From contig SJOL01007534.1 of assembly GCA_004794785.1 (NCBI GenBank), forward strand, positions 96,204 through 160,203: a stretch of DNA of 64,000 bases, read 5' to 3'. This document shows, piece after piece, positions 52,061 through 64,000 of this stretch. Numbering within the stretch: position 1 is the first letter of the stretch; every line of letters starts with the position of its first letter. A program made the translations under genes and the position numbers. Source of the DNA: Opisthorchis felineus (taxonomy: Eukaryota; Platyhelminthes; Trematoda; Opisthorchiida; Opisthorchiidae). Under the pieces are notes generated by a model, which saw nothing but the letters and a program-made list of their open reading frames with translations, was not told where the DNA came from and did no database searches.

Positions 52061-52224
52061 CTGGTGCTCGCAACTAAGCTTTTGCTGAGGCAGTTGATTA
52101 AACATTAAAATTTGGCAAGCTTCTGGTTACACAGTAAATTTATTTAGCAAACAGCAACTAAACTGATTCCTAAGTTAAATAACGCCCAAAAAGCCAAGAA
52201 GCGAGTGTTTTTAGTTTCACAACC

Positions 52225-52460
52225 TGCGTATTCACGAAATATACTCATTTGCATATCAATCTGACTTTAATGGGGGACTCAGCTGAATCGCAGCTAAACA
52301 TCTCATTGATCATACGATATTCTTCAACTGAATGTGTTGCACAAAGGCCACCTCATGTTTTAGTTTGTACGATATCCGAGACATCGTATTACGTGTCTTT
52401 TTTGAAGGAAGCTACTCATACGGTTGTTGAAAACTCTTCGACAACCCAAGACCGGTTTCC
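52225..52460 (-). repeat. Family A element, diverged and truncated
   Basis: ATATACTCATTTGCATATC, GGGGGACTCAGCTGAAT, GGCCACCTCATGTT, then GAAAACTCTTCGACAACCC and GACCGGTTTC. It ends before the CTGATGA block. Confidence 0.65.
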
Positions 52461-55400
52461 CCGTGTTTGCATTTCAGCACACTTTTAAGTTAGTTCAAAC
52501 AGAAAGCTCTCAGGATGTTGTCCATATTTACAAGGAAAAAACACCCATGATAGTTATATGTAGTCTGTGTACTTTGGCTGAGTTTCAGTCAGTCGTCTGG
52601 TTGAGTGCTTTTACGGACTGCTTCGGCGGACTGTTTTGTATTCAGTGTTGTCGTGGTTGCTCATAGCTTGGGAAAAGCCCGATGATCGCTTATTAGAGGA
52701 ACCAAAAAGATCCAAACAACAAAAGTTTTACAACGAAAACAAAACTGTGTGACCATGGAGAACAAAGCGTCACGGTTTTCGTTGAAAGCGCAAGCAGTAC
52801 ATTATTGTGATTGTTTACAGTAGTCGGTGCTGCACCACGTCACGCAACACGCCTTGGGCGGTCCAGCTTCTTGGCAGCCCTCATAACCTTTGGAGTGTGA
52901 AACGGGCTCCGCACATTGTGTCGTTTCCATTACGTGGGTACCACCAATCAACTCGCTGCCTGAATGTTAGGTAATGACACAGAACACCACTAGGTCATAA
53001 ATTGTTGCTCAATATCAGAATGTTCACGTAAAGAAGAAATGCCGATGGGAGTAAAGAATTCGCTGAATCTCTCTTCGGTCCAGCTTTACAGATATTGATG
53101 AAAATGATGCAATGCGTTAATACATCTCCTGTAGGCACACAGATACTCGACTTTTGCGTACAACTATTCGTGTGCATTATGCCTCACCTATCAAGTAGTT
53201 AGAATTTGCTGCAGTCGTGTGCGAACTATCGAACGATACTATTTTTCTGTCGTGTCTGTGATTTACGATCCAAACAACATCCTAAAGCACGACACTATCT
53301 TGGCTAGTTTAGACTGTAAGACGGACGTCTGTCGACACATAACAAAAAAGTGATATTCCATCCAGTTCATTTTGTCACCACTATAGACTACGCGCACACG
53401 TTCTGTAATTCCACCACTTCTGACTGACTAATCCAACGTTGATATCAACCGGCGAAGTACAAAATAAATAAGGATTGAAGGGGGTTACAGAGATTTCACC
53501 AGTGATGTTCAGCGCGACTTGGTATTTATTTGTTCTTTGAAATTTTTGATATAACTGGGTACCTCGAGGTAAATGTAATGTACTCGATCGTTTCACACCT
53601 CATACTACAGTTGACACTGTTTACTTCACGACCCGTTGGCTGTTGGCCGCACATGCTTACGCGGTAGGTATAACTGAAATAGTATATCTGAGTACACTGA
53701 CACCTCAGATTCGTTGAGAAATGTGTGACTGAGCCAGGCAGACAATCGATAAACCAAAAACAACCTGGTGACAATCAGTTAGATAGAACTACATGATACA
53801 TTGGTATCATCACTCTGAAACTTCCGTTTTATGCCTGTTTTGTTCTCAGGTCAGGTATCTCAATAGTGTTGTGAAGGGTTTGGGGATGAGCTGCCAAACT
53901 AGCACAAATTGGCATCACCAGAGTTGACGATATCAATATACCGTTGTCGTATCTATTTGAATATGTCAACAACAAGCCAAATCCCAAAGGAACACAGCAG
54001 CTATTTTGCAATAAGCTAGCGCAACAGTTACAAGCGACCGCGCGCTACTTTGAATTTCATTTTTCATCGATCCAGGAGGTTGCTGAATTGACTGGTTGAT
54101 TGAATGATTGACTGGCCTGGATGCTTGCCGGCTTCCCTATAGAGATTTTGGAGGAGGTTTAGGATCTCAGTAGGTTTCTGGGGTTGTTTTCAGGAAGCTG
54201 ACCGTCCTGACAACGCGCCAAATCAAACTTCGTTTAACCATGGTATATTTCAGCTCAGCCTAAGAAGGAACAAGGTGGCTGAATTTTGGCTAAAGTTCTT
54301 GATTCTTTAGGGCTTGTAGGCTCAACTGGAAACGCCGAATAGGAATCTCTAGTATTCGTGCAAAACAGGATATTTGTCTATTGAACTTTACTCATGTAGA
54401 AAGCCGCCGTTTTCACTTGTGAATGTGAATTTTTTCAAACGTGTAGATCCAAGTAATGTAAGCTGATTCACCCCGGAAATATGACTTGTATTATCTCAGA
54501 ATAACGCGAAAATTACCTATGCTTTTGTGGACATTTGAATACGCTATATGCTCGTGTAAAACAGTTCACAGACACTTGTTAGAATTCATTTCATCCCAGC
54601 AGGGCCGAATAAACAGTTAAACAGATGAAATTCCGATGGTGTCGAATTACTGCCGAGTGAAACAGTTATGGGTGGTCTGTTGTCCGCCAACCATTGCTGC
54701 CGCACCCACTTTTGGATTTGGTCCTCATGTCTATTGGATATTCTCAGTAAGGCACTGTTATTCATTCCTCATGTCGCACGGCCTGAACTGCTCGAATGCT
54801 ATGTGGACCAACGGGGGTAAAAAACGGATTATATCTAAGCTCTTGATTGAGTTAAAATATTTTGCGCCTTTCTACTCAGCTGAGCTGAGCAAAACACTTG
54901 CTTGGATATTCGAGCTCGAGCCGCAGTCTCATAGCCATTGTTACTTTTTTAAATAACGATACGGGTCTAGCATGGGTCACGAGCTTTATCGATCAGAATT
55001 TAGGCTGGTTTTCAGAACGCCTATTCTACACTTCAGGAGTATGGTGAACTGGTACAGTACCAGATGTAATACCGACACATATTGTTTCGAAATCCAGAAG
55101 ATACATATGCTTCACTAATTTACACCTTCTTTTTGATCTTCATGTGATCGAATAGGAAGTATGCTTCTAGTCTTCGGTTGACGTCTGCAACGATGTTTCA
55201 TGGAGCGGCGATTAGCCTTGGTGCTGTTTATCCAATCGCTTGTTAAGGTGACTCGGCTTCCAGGGCTTTGTAGATCTGCTTGTAGGAGTCCCTATTTTCC
55301 GACAAATGACATTCTGCTTGAACGACCACTGCCGACCGTGATCGGGCATAACATGGGATACGCTAGCAATAAAATAAATCACTATTAACCACCAGTTAGA

Positions 55401-56684
55401 CTGGTCTTGAGTTGCTGTCCTGCAGTTGTCACTGGTATGTAACATCATTACTTACGATAGCAGATGGAGTAAACACCGGCGTCTCCAACATTCCGCCGTA
55501 AAATCAGTAGTAAATTCAGGAAAACTGCATGTTTGAAAGTTCAGTTAATATGCGCATCTGTTCACTTCAAGCGGATGCGGATGCGTATGCTGATATTCAC
55601 TCTTATGGTTAGTCTAAGAAGGATCTAGTTGTTTAGATCACACTGAATTCTCCGTTGTTTGCGAATAGCATGATACTCAGTACAGTAAACTTTACAGAAT
55701 CCATCAGTCTTTGGCTACCCGGAAAGTCAGTGAAGGAAACGTGTGCATTCAAATCTCTCTCGTTTGAGCGGTACTTCTGTTTTGGAACAACGATAATGAC
55801 TAGTTCACCTCAAAGAGGGGGAGCTCTGGAGTCGAGTGTTGCCTTTATTAGGGCTCATCAGTTTTGGAAATCCTCGGCCGAGTCGGAATTTGGGCTCCAG
55901 ACGAGTAACATGCGACGTCAGTGTGTCACGGCCATGCTTCCAGTGAAGGTTGAAATTAATCGATGACAAATGAACATGTCCACTCACGAGCGCTGTTCTC
56001 AGTTTCACCCAAAAGCTCGAACGACGAATCTGTAGCCGTTCTAAATGTGTTGTTCGACTGCTTCGTCCGTGAGAACTTCCCAGTAGGAGAACCTTGCGGA
56101 GGACCGCTGGACAGATTCTGATTGGTTGCAGCCTCGCATCTCAAATCATCTGGACTCAGACCTTAGCAAGTCCAACGCAATGCATAACAAATGAATAGTA
56201 ATGCTCGAGTCCAGGACTTTCCCTACGTAGTATGTATTCACCAGGAGAATTGCTCTGGGATATGAGGGCGGATTTTCAAACGAGAGTGGCGTGAGTAGAA
56301 ATTCTTTAAATTGCGCAACCACCGGAAACTGAAAGAATATATATCAACTAATCTACTCGCGCGAATTCTCGCAAAAGGTTGGTAGAACACATACTTGTAC
56401 TGGAGGACACCTTGACCATTGTATACAGGTGTCCGTTGTACAGGTGTTCAACAACGACAACACAGTCTGATCCGAAACCAGCATCAGATTGTTAAAACCT
56501 AAGGAAGCTTGTCCACGGATTTAGCATAATGATCAACCGGGGGCTTCCGCCTACTCAGACGGTGATTGAGATTACCATCACTAGATAAAATTAGCGGTCA
56601 CTTTTTCTGAGAACGGTACAGATGGCGATATACTCACATTTTGCTCACACTGTAGACATTCACGAAAGGGACTCAACTGGATAT

Positions 56685-56765
56685 GAAGCAGGCCATGACA
56701 AACGAGAGATTAAGCTGGGTTCAGTTTTGCCTCCTGTCAAATCAAAATTCGTGGGCAAACGAGAG
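56685..56765. repeat. Family A solo arm, decayed
   Basis: CATGACAAACGAGAGATTAA, GCTGGGTTCAGTTTTGCC and CAAATCAAAATTCGTGGGC match the right arm with deletions. Confidence 0.55.
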
Positions 56766-58045
56766 TACGTATTGCATACATAACACTTATTCACCTAAGA
56801 ATTTAATTTCGAGACATTCAAGGGTTTACAAGTAAAACCGCATTCCCAATCCGCTGTAGGCCTTTTTGATCTCAATTACTTTCGAAATGTCTTAACTTAA
56901 ACAAGAAACCTAAAAAACCCTTCCCTTTGCAATTCTTCTCAATTACTAATTCAAGATATGCTTAGTTTCCGATCAGAAGGTGCTTTGGCTTGAACGTGGT
57001 GGGAAGTTTACCGCTATTCGTAGGTGTTACTAAAATCAGTTTGATGAGATTTCAGTAGGCATACGTTTTGCACACTTAATAAACTTACAAACACTTCTTG
57101 AAGGTAATATATACTTAAAGTAACCTATGTTTTAAGTACTCCCCCTAATCTAAGGGCCCATGAAATATGGCTTACCTAAACAATTGTAGTCACTCATGAA
57201 AGTAGAAAATTACATGCACTGAATTACTTCCATTTTAAATTGCCGATGATGAACGCAATTTTTGTTTAGACTGTTAAGCTGCCTGGCTTCCTGACTATGC
57301 AGGATCGCAAGAAACCTACAAGTTCACGTGAAATACGATCTTTCCAGTCCGACCAGGCAGCTGCTTGTATCCCTCCACCGACAATCTGGTCCATTTAAAC
57401 TGCGAGTGCAGGTGTGCAGATGCAAAGTGTCCTTGGATCTCAGCTATCATACATTTCGGAGGAGAAGAAACTTAAGTGTCTATTATTGTATGAAACCTAA
57501 ATATGTCTGCAGAATGTCGTTCGAATCCTGACAATGCAGAATATATTTGTACACCCACTGAATAAAGCCGAATCCATATGGCAGATATTTCACCTGATCA
57601 GACAGGTGCAAAGCTAGGTTGAACGAATCGGGGGATTTGTTTTGGGAACGTTTAGGACTCGAATTAACGCAATGGAGAATTCAGAAAACTCTCGGCTCGG
57701 ATCGAAGGTGCACAAAGCTAAAAAGGAGAAGTATAGAAAGAACTAAAAGAGAAACTTAACTGCAAGACCTACCAACGATCTCATTCTATAATAGTTGACC
57801 AATTACAGAGCACATTGCCTTTCCTCCACAAAAAGACCGCTTTTATGGAGGTTTTGTGTAGGGATGATAATCACAAACTAAATATTTGTCTTTCTTTAAC
57901 TTGTGTGACACTTCGTCCGCGACGAATCACTCAATTATTCTGCCGTAGTGTGAAACAAAACGGTGGTGTTCGTACAAAATTATCACTCGGCAATAGTTCT
58001 CCATTCGAATCAAGTCTACTCCCCTCTCAGGAGGAGCAGTACTCA

Positions 58046-58150
58046 ACATACTTCCGTTACTTGCTTACAACTACTTACTTACTGACAACTTACAACTTAG
58101 TTACTTAATTACTTGCTTACAACAACTTACTTACAACATACTTCCTCCTT
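58046..58150. repeat. ACTT/CTTACAAC-rich low-complexity DNA
   Basis: Irregular repeats of CTTAC, AACTTAC and TTACTT. Confidence 0.8.
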
Positions 58151-58759
58151 CCTCACATCTTAGCTTTATCAGCCTAGCCAGGTAGCGTCAAGCTAAGCTT
58201 TTCATCCATTTCAGTTGGAGGTACAGAAAATTGCAGGAAAGAGAGAGAGATTTGTGGCTATGCTAGTAATCGCTTTACCGTTCTGTTTTCATCTGGTAAG
58301 AAACCTCATCTTGACTAGGTCTGAGGCTCGCTCCTTATTGATAATCAACCGAGATGATTTAGTCTTACTCATCGACCTCAGGTAAAAATTACGTGTTGGT
58401 TTTTGACAGAAATGTGGTGTCTACCACAAGGTTTCACAGCGTTGGTCCAAAGTTATTCTTTATGACGGTGTTGCTCACCTATTTCAATGGAAGAATTTTG
58501 ACGAGTTGAAAGACGGTCCTAACTGGAACTAGCATTTATATAGGGATCTTGTAGTTGGGAAGATATTACATTTCTACATGTTCGCCTTGTCTAAAAGCAT
58601 GCGTGTTTAATGGGAGAGTGTTTTTTCTTCCGATTTTCAAGGGTTATTTAGTGGATGATTTTCTCCCATTCAATTTGAGGAAAAAGGTACCTCGTGAAAT
58701 ATCCAGACTGTCCTATAGTGAGAGAGCGTAAGCCACTTAGTTCGTTAGGTATACAAGGT

Positions 58760-58990
58760 ATGAGGGGAATACACTCATTTTAATACCAATTTGGTTTTGA
58801 CGCGAGATTCACCTGTAACCCAGCTGAATCTCTCGTTTATGATGTGTTTAAGTAATTTGGGTTCAAGTAGAACATAAGGTTGACGGAAACTCGGGGACTG
58901 CGCCTACCTGATGAGCCTCAAGAAGGGCGAAACCGGTCGTGGGCTGTCAGAGTTTTCAACAACCTTATGAGTAGTGTGTTACGCCTATAC
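58760..58990 (+). repeat. Family A element: one arm plus core
   Basis: The left arm (58770-58855) is followed directly by the core in plus orientation: CTGATGA at 58908, stem GCCT/GGGC, GAAAC at 58929-58933, then CGGTCGTGGGCTGTC. The second arm is missing. Confidence 0.78.
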
Positions 58991-60699
58991 AAGGGATGGT
59001 TTGGTCAACCCAGTTGTAATGATGAAGAGCCATACGTACATGCTGTTGTCTGCTGTTGTCTACTGGTCCACTTTCAAGAGGTTAGAATGCCTATGCAGGA
59101 GAATACAACCTAATCTATCGAAAATGCAAGGAACTTTGCTTGTGCAAACTGAATGTGCTTCAGTATGAGAATGAAAAAGAGGTTAATTGCACAATGAGTA
59201 GGAGGCACTGCACAAAAACAAAACTTAGGAAGCTGGGGGATAGATTTTTCCACTATCTGACTGGTAGTAAATCTCACTCCAGAGAAGCGACCCAAGGGTA
59301 CGCTTTTGAAGGCAACCGCACGTGAAATAGCCCAAGAAGTCATTGAATTGAACAATGCCGAAGGGCATTACATGGTCAGTTAAACATTGGCTTCATTGGT
59401 GTATCACACAATCAGTATAATATTTCTGAACAAAAGACAATGGGTTACTAAGGGAACTAGAAAAACATTGAAAACCTATTTTTGTATGCGATTTGATTTG
59501 TCTCCTCGCGGTGCATTCATGTGAAAGGTTTGAAAGGCAGCTATGACAGCGTCTGCAGTATTCTTCGTTGGTAACATACGGCTCATGAGTTGAGCTATTC
59601 TTGAAGCGTTAAGTGTAGTACTGGCTTCAGCATCAGTTGTTCATTTGTATACGCAAGATATGAAACGTCAAATTTTGTAATTGACTGAATACCTTACTTG
59701 GTCACGCGTAATCACGGAAAAAATTCAAGAGACATTTGACCACATGAAAGCCAGCCAAATTTGGATTTAATAAATTGATTAAATCGTCGACTGCGCAGTT
59801 GTTTTTTTGGTACTGCTGTCTTATTTACGCCCATTTAAGTGCCCTATCTGTACCACGCTCGGAAAGGGAGAATTCTGAACCTCATCTATTGCTCATAATG
59901 AGAACCAATGTTTGTGTAGTGCCTGAAAGTGATGCGATTGGCTCTAGTGGTCTCGCTGTTGAAGATGCAATACCTGCAGGTACAGTTGAGATGGCACAGA
60001 TTACTTCGTGTATAGGATGCACCATTAGGTTCTAGAAGGTGGGTGGGTTTTGGTGAATTCAGAGCTTAATCCAGCTGTGGACTATTTTATTCCTACTTCA
60101 TCGTTCACAGGTTTCTAATGAAATGACAACGCTTGATAGACATTTTGACGGAAGTGTTGTTTATGTCCATTTTTCTTGTTGTTTTTTTTTAAGATCAGTC
60201 CAACGGATTCACGAGTAATATAGACTTTCCAGAACGCCAAGGTACGATCTGAGAGGTGAATAATGCAAACATAAGCGAGGAGAATGTAGTACACAAACTG
60301 ACTGCCTAATGACAGAACGTTTTTCCGTCCGACAGTATGCACGGTAGACTAGATTTGTTAACAGTGGGGTTGGTTTACAACTCAGTTTGACCCCAGTGGT
60401 ATGGCAGCTTTAATAAACATTTCTCACGGTATCATCGACTCACTCACATAATACGGAAATCGACTCATGCTCGACCACTAGCAAGCCTATTTCAGATTTG
60501 CCCAAATTCAGTCAGCTCAAAAATAAATTTTGATCAGATTTCCGATGTGGAATTGCGACAGGTCATTTTGTACAGCGCCATAATTTGAAGTTCTGGTTAC
60601 ATATGGACAGACAGCAGGTCACATCATTACTTCGAGTGCGAGTAAGTGTATTTCGCCAAATACGTGGGATCATTACTTGTCAGTGAATGAATACGCTGG

Positions 60700-60818
60700 C
60701 TCAAATAGATAAGAACTGCGCACTGATGATGTCTCCTCGTATGGTGACGAAACGTTTGCAAGCCAATTGCCAAGCTCGGCGAACAGATCAACAGCCACCT
60801 GATCAACAACCAATAAGA
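60700..60818 (+). repeat. Family B element, recent copy
   Basis: 60721-60817 is almost identical to 51591-51687 (one clear difference). CTGATGA is at 60723, stem GTCTCC/GGTGAC, GAAAC at 60749-60753, then CCAATTGCCAAGCTCGGCGA and CAACAACCAATAA at the end. The near identity suggests recent spread or gene conversion. Confidence 0.8.
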
Positions 60819-61034
60819 ATTTTTCGTTTTATCCTTTGTTATTTCTTCGGAGAAACATTTCTCTAATAGTAGTATCTACCCGCACCCAAGTTTACTTTAA
60901 TAACCAGGTAAACCCCAACAGGTGCTTACGCTTTTCTGAAAACGAACGTGTCAAATAAACAGAAAAGTTTTGGTGCGTTCATGGTTTTTGGCCTCTTAGT
61001 ATCCAAAAAGCGTCAGAATATCACCCTGACTTAC

Positions 61035-61219
61035 CAGAACACTCCAGTGTAGACAGCAGTCGTGTATCTAACGCACTCTGAGCGGGTCTTTTTGTTCCAT
61101 CAGGCATGTAGCAGGTTGCACCAGAGCGAATCAAAATATCCAGCCTATTGGTTCTGAGAAAGTTCTCAATCAGAGGACGAACTGAACAATCACAGCGAAA
61201 CTGGTTTCCTCGCAAATGT
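61035..61219 (-). CDS. slit: slit-like exon: LRR C-terminal cap (LRRCT), domain 1
   Basis: A 185-bp exon, entering in phase 2 and leaving in phase 1. It encodes HLRGNQFRCDCS followed by a cap with the four LRRCT cysteines: the C-x-C pair, one in GATCYMP and the last in LLSTLEC. The acceptor is TATTCAAACAG and the donor is a strong GTAAGT at 61034-61029. The split codon at its end (G plus CA) joins in frame to the LRRNT exon at 49.8 kb, giving LECSANDESYARPP. LRRCT caps close the hydrophobic core of an LRR solenoid. Its sequence is more divergent than the D2 cap. It is assigned to D1 only because it lies directly upstream of the D2 cassette. The preceding D1 LRR exons were not found up to 64000. 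Confidence 0.82.
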
Positions 61220-61367
61220 CTGTTTGAATATACACCAAGTGCGGTTTGTTAGGGGTAAAATATCGACTAAGAAAAACAAACGCATAGGTTACGAATCTGT
61301 TGGAAACGTGTCATTGTCTCCAGGATGCATACACATACATAAATATACATACATATCTACAGGTGTG

Positions 61368-61372
<5 letters not shown>

Positions 61373-61408
<36 letters not shown>
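61373..61408. repeat. (AT)n microsatellite
   Basis: About 18 AT units, preceded by ACATACATA-type repeats. Confidence 0.92.
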
Positions 61409-61411
<3 letters not shown>

Positions 61412-62703
61412 GGGTGTGGTGATGACTGTAGATATTCAACGCCTACTTCACTTGAAAATACAACTTGGAATATTGTTTCCCTATTTATCCGCAACCAATA
61501 TACTAACGATAAGGGGTTGAAGGGTTACTAGAAATGTCAACACTTTGGAAGGTTTCCATCAACGTCTCGCAAGGAAGTTGGATTCGATCGTCTTATACAC
61601 GCGCAAGACACTACTGACGAAGAGTTTTCAGTAAACTTCTGACAATGTTTGTTTGACAGAAATCCATTAAGAACAACCTAGTTGTCTTTGTTTGACAGGC
61701 ATAAACCCCAAAAGTAAATTTTACGGGTTTTTGCATCCATTTAAACATCGACAGGGTCAGAAAAGGTGCTATGCAGGGATTTGCAGATCAAAACAATGGT
61801 GTGCACTTCGAATTTCGGAACACGTAAAACATAGCTCATTTCCAAGCGAAATGTTTCCACTAGGGCGCTCATTCGGTGGGACGAAAGAAGCGGGGATATT
61901 AACTTTTTACCAACATTTTGTAAACTTTTTTCACACAGTCTTGATCACTAATTTGTGCTAAAGTAACATGCTGGTTATCTTCCGTATATGTTTAAGGAGT
62001 TTTCTTACTGAGATATCACCTCTCCCGTCGAGACATATGCTGCACTTGAGAAGGACAGGGTGCAATTGAAGTAATGTTCTGTTTCCGTCGAAACAATTCA
62101 AAACAGTCATCACAACGGATTTTGTGACATCAGCCAACCTAGAGGTCTTATCGCAAAAAACAGATCCCAACTGACAGTGCTTGCATTCAGGGTGATGCTT
62201 TTTTATTACGGGGGATGCGGTGGGTATGTTTGATACGCTCTCTTGTTTTGAACTCAATGTCGTTCCTGGATCTTGTGATGATCGGTTGAACTTTTCTACT
62301 TCTTTGTCAGTGTTAGTTTCAACCATTGAGTTCGTTTATAAATGGATGGAACGTTGGGGTCGTTGTATCACAGAAAGATGCATGACTAGCTTTGAGGTTG
62401 TTGTTCATTTGAGGAACTTATGGTAAGTTGTCAATCGCACTGTTTCTCGTTAGCCATTGGGTCAACATGAATAGAAAAGTACGCTCAAACCTCATTTGAG
62501 TGGTCACTAACATGCCACCCACAACAACCAATCAGGTAGCGTGCATCATTAGGAAGCTCTTTTCCAATTTCCAGAGTGGCAAATTAACAGAAAATTGAGT
62601 GTACCCACACTGAGTACAGGCCTTGTCAAGAAATTCGCCGTTATCAGACGGCGATTGTAAACAGATTGTGGTGGTTCTAGCTGACATTTTTTGGCCGACA
62701 CTT

Positions 62704-62715
62704 GGGGGGGGGGGG
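62704..62715. repeat. poly-G run (12 G)
   Basis: Twelve G in a row; could form part of a G-rich structure and is error-prone. Confidence 0.92.
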
Positions 62716-62756
62716 CGAAGCCTTTAGGCATTCTCGTGTGGATGCCCCGCTGATAG

Positions 62757-62840
62757 CACACAGACGCAGACAGACGCAGGCAGACGCAGACAGACGCATG
62801 CCTAGAGAAAGACAGACGCATGCCTAGAGAAAGACAGCCC
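62757..62840. repeat. CAGACG minisatellite, two nested unit sizes
   Basis: About 3.5 units of the 10-mer CAGACGCAGA/G run into two copies of a 22-bp unit (GCATGCCTAGAGAAAGACAG). The second unit contains part of the first. Confidence 0.85.
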
Positions 62841-64000
62841 TGTTTGTATGGTGATGAGGTGACGCTTTGAGAGTACCCTGCGACGCACTAGGGCGACGTT
62901 GCATAATTACGACACAACTTACGGGTGTCTGAAATAGGCATTACAATGACTGCTCTAATGAGAGCAAACAGAGATCATTCTGTCAAAAAAAAACTTCCAA
63001 AATTTTCTGAACTCTCGTCATTTTCAAACGACTGTTACGACACTACAGTGTATTGTCGCGGTCAAACAGTTGCCGGAAAAAAACTGAATGAGATAGTTGA
63101 ACTGTGTGAATTGCGTGTATATCGCAAATCCTTCTTTTACAAATGCATCCATTCGTTTGAGAGAGCAAAATGGCACTATGGGAAGTCGTCCTATTGAAAC
63201 GATAGCAGTGTTTGGTATTCTCCCTGTAATGAGTAGTTTTACGGATGCTTCAACTAGATCGGCCACCAGAACGATCGTTTGGCGCAGTGTTTTCTTCTTC
63301 CATGATCTGATATTTCCTCTGTTGAAGGCATAGAGTTCCAACTTTAACTAGATACGTGTGTTTATAGATTTCCCGCAGCGAAAGCAAAAGGACTGTTCAT
63401 ACATTTTACAACGCAGGCATGTAAACCTCATGCTTCTCAAATTAGAATGATGGCAAAAAGCTCGAACCTTTTAGATGTGCATACTATTTTTGGACGAGTA
63501 CACATTGTTGAGTGGAAATTGTCGGATTTCCAAATTTCTTTAATCGATCCTTCGATTAAACCCATTACTCTCTCTCAGATTCCGGGCTTGGTATGTTTAA
63601 AATCCTGTTTTCCCCTTATTGACTTTTAGTATTCCTAGTTTAACCTGTTCCTAATATGCGGTTTATCCCTTTGTGAAGTGGGTTTCCCCCGTCATTCTAG
63701 TGTCAAATGCTGCTTCGTTCATGGTTCATACTTGTGCAGTCCGTTCTGTTATTGCTAGCTTCATGGAGACTTTGGGAGTTTGTACTCACTGGAAAACACA
63801 ACCACTCTGTGATCTGAAAGCATGAATATTTAAACTGAACATTCTTCCAGAAGACAAAGCCACTGACAGACGCGTGTAACAAAGACATACCACAGTTTAA
63901 GTAACTGAGATCAAGCTGATCTGACCTTAAAGAGGCAAGATGCGAGCGGGGATAAAAACCCCATGGATGAGACTCCAACATGTTATTTTTATCTTGCACC

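Larger units (their letters stand above)
49896..61034 (-). other. slit intron (11.1 kb)
   Basis: Separates the D1 C-cap and the D2 N-cap. It holds family A copies (50.9, 52.2, 56.7 and 58.8 kb) and family B copies (51.5-52.1 and 60.7 kb). A possible family A motif remnant is at 55835-55870, minus (CTGATGAGCC ... GGCAACAC). It also has ACTT-rich low-complexity DNA. No coding sequence was recognised. Confidence 0.55.
61220..64000 (-). other. sequence upstream of the D1 LRRCT exon; no exon identified
   Basis: Should be intron before the D1 cap, and might hold earlier D1 exons. Scanning minus-strand donors did not reveal a 72-bp LRR exon. It has an (AT)n tract, a G run and a CAGACG minisatellite. 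A 122-codon minus frame at 61958-62326 has a few cysteines but no firm match. Confidence 0.45.

Noticed and set aside
61958..62326. Cysteine-containing frame as a possible D1 LRRNT (VFCDKTSRLADV)
   Set aside because: Cysteine spacing is wrong, there is no L-P-x-x-L-P end, and no following LRR exons before the LRRCT.
63890..64000. LRR-like SHLASLRSDQLDLSYLNCG before a GTATGT, minus strand
   Set aside because: The exon would end in phase 1, unlike all LRR exons of this gene, and the asparagine ladder is missing. It may deserve a look with sequence beyond 64000.

Overview
The window looks like metazoan DNA with low gene density and very long introns. It is most probably from a digenean flatworm: the tRNA-like SINEs, the repeat style and a Slit-type gene with huge introns all fit, but the species cannot be fixed by eye. 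No ORF is long enough to be a gene by itself. Most open frames are chance intronic ORFs.

The main content is one gene on the minus strand that fills almost the whole window. Eleven short exons (69-229 bp) between 61219 and 497 splice in frame into a secreted leucine-rich-repeat (LRR) protein. From 5' to 3' they give: LRR C-terminal cap of domain 1 (61.0 kb); complete domain 2 (cap 49.7 kb; LRRs 43.8, 42.8, 39.7 and 33.6 kb; C-cap 32.7 kb); and the start of domain 3 (cap 29.7 kb; LRRs 10.0, 6.9 and 0.5 kb). All LRR exons are about 72 bp and phase 2-2, LRRNT exons are phase 1-2 and LRRCT exons are phase 2-1. Repeated NT-LRR-CT blocks joined this way are the signature of Slit, the axon-guidance ligand of Robo receptors. 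Domain 2 is the Robo-binding domain in known Slits. The signal peptide, most of domain 1, domain 4, the EGF repeats and the LamG domain lie outside the window. One LRR exon (6914-6986) carries an apparent 1-nt frameshift in a homopolymer.

The introns (0.7-19.6 kb) are full of mobile-element debris. This includes a decayed pogo/Tigger-type transposase (22.3-23.6 kb), a Ty3/gypsy-like integrase remnant (38.8-39.1 kb) and two tRNA-like SINE families (7.7, 8.8, 45.9 and 31.0 kb). Two further dispersed families are here named A and B. Family A has long terminal inverted repeats and in one place collapses to a near-perfect 160-bp hairpin. Both families carry a conserved CTGANGA - hairpin - GAAAC motif with compensatory changes in the hairpin, like the catalytic core of a hammerhead ribozyme. 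Another near-complete hammerhead-like sequence sits at 39.2 kb. Simple repeats include about 66 copies of TAAC at 47.9-48.2 kb. A 944-base assembly gap (18892-19835) is bordered by a family A inverted-repeat arm.
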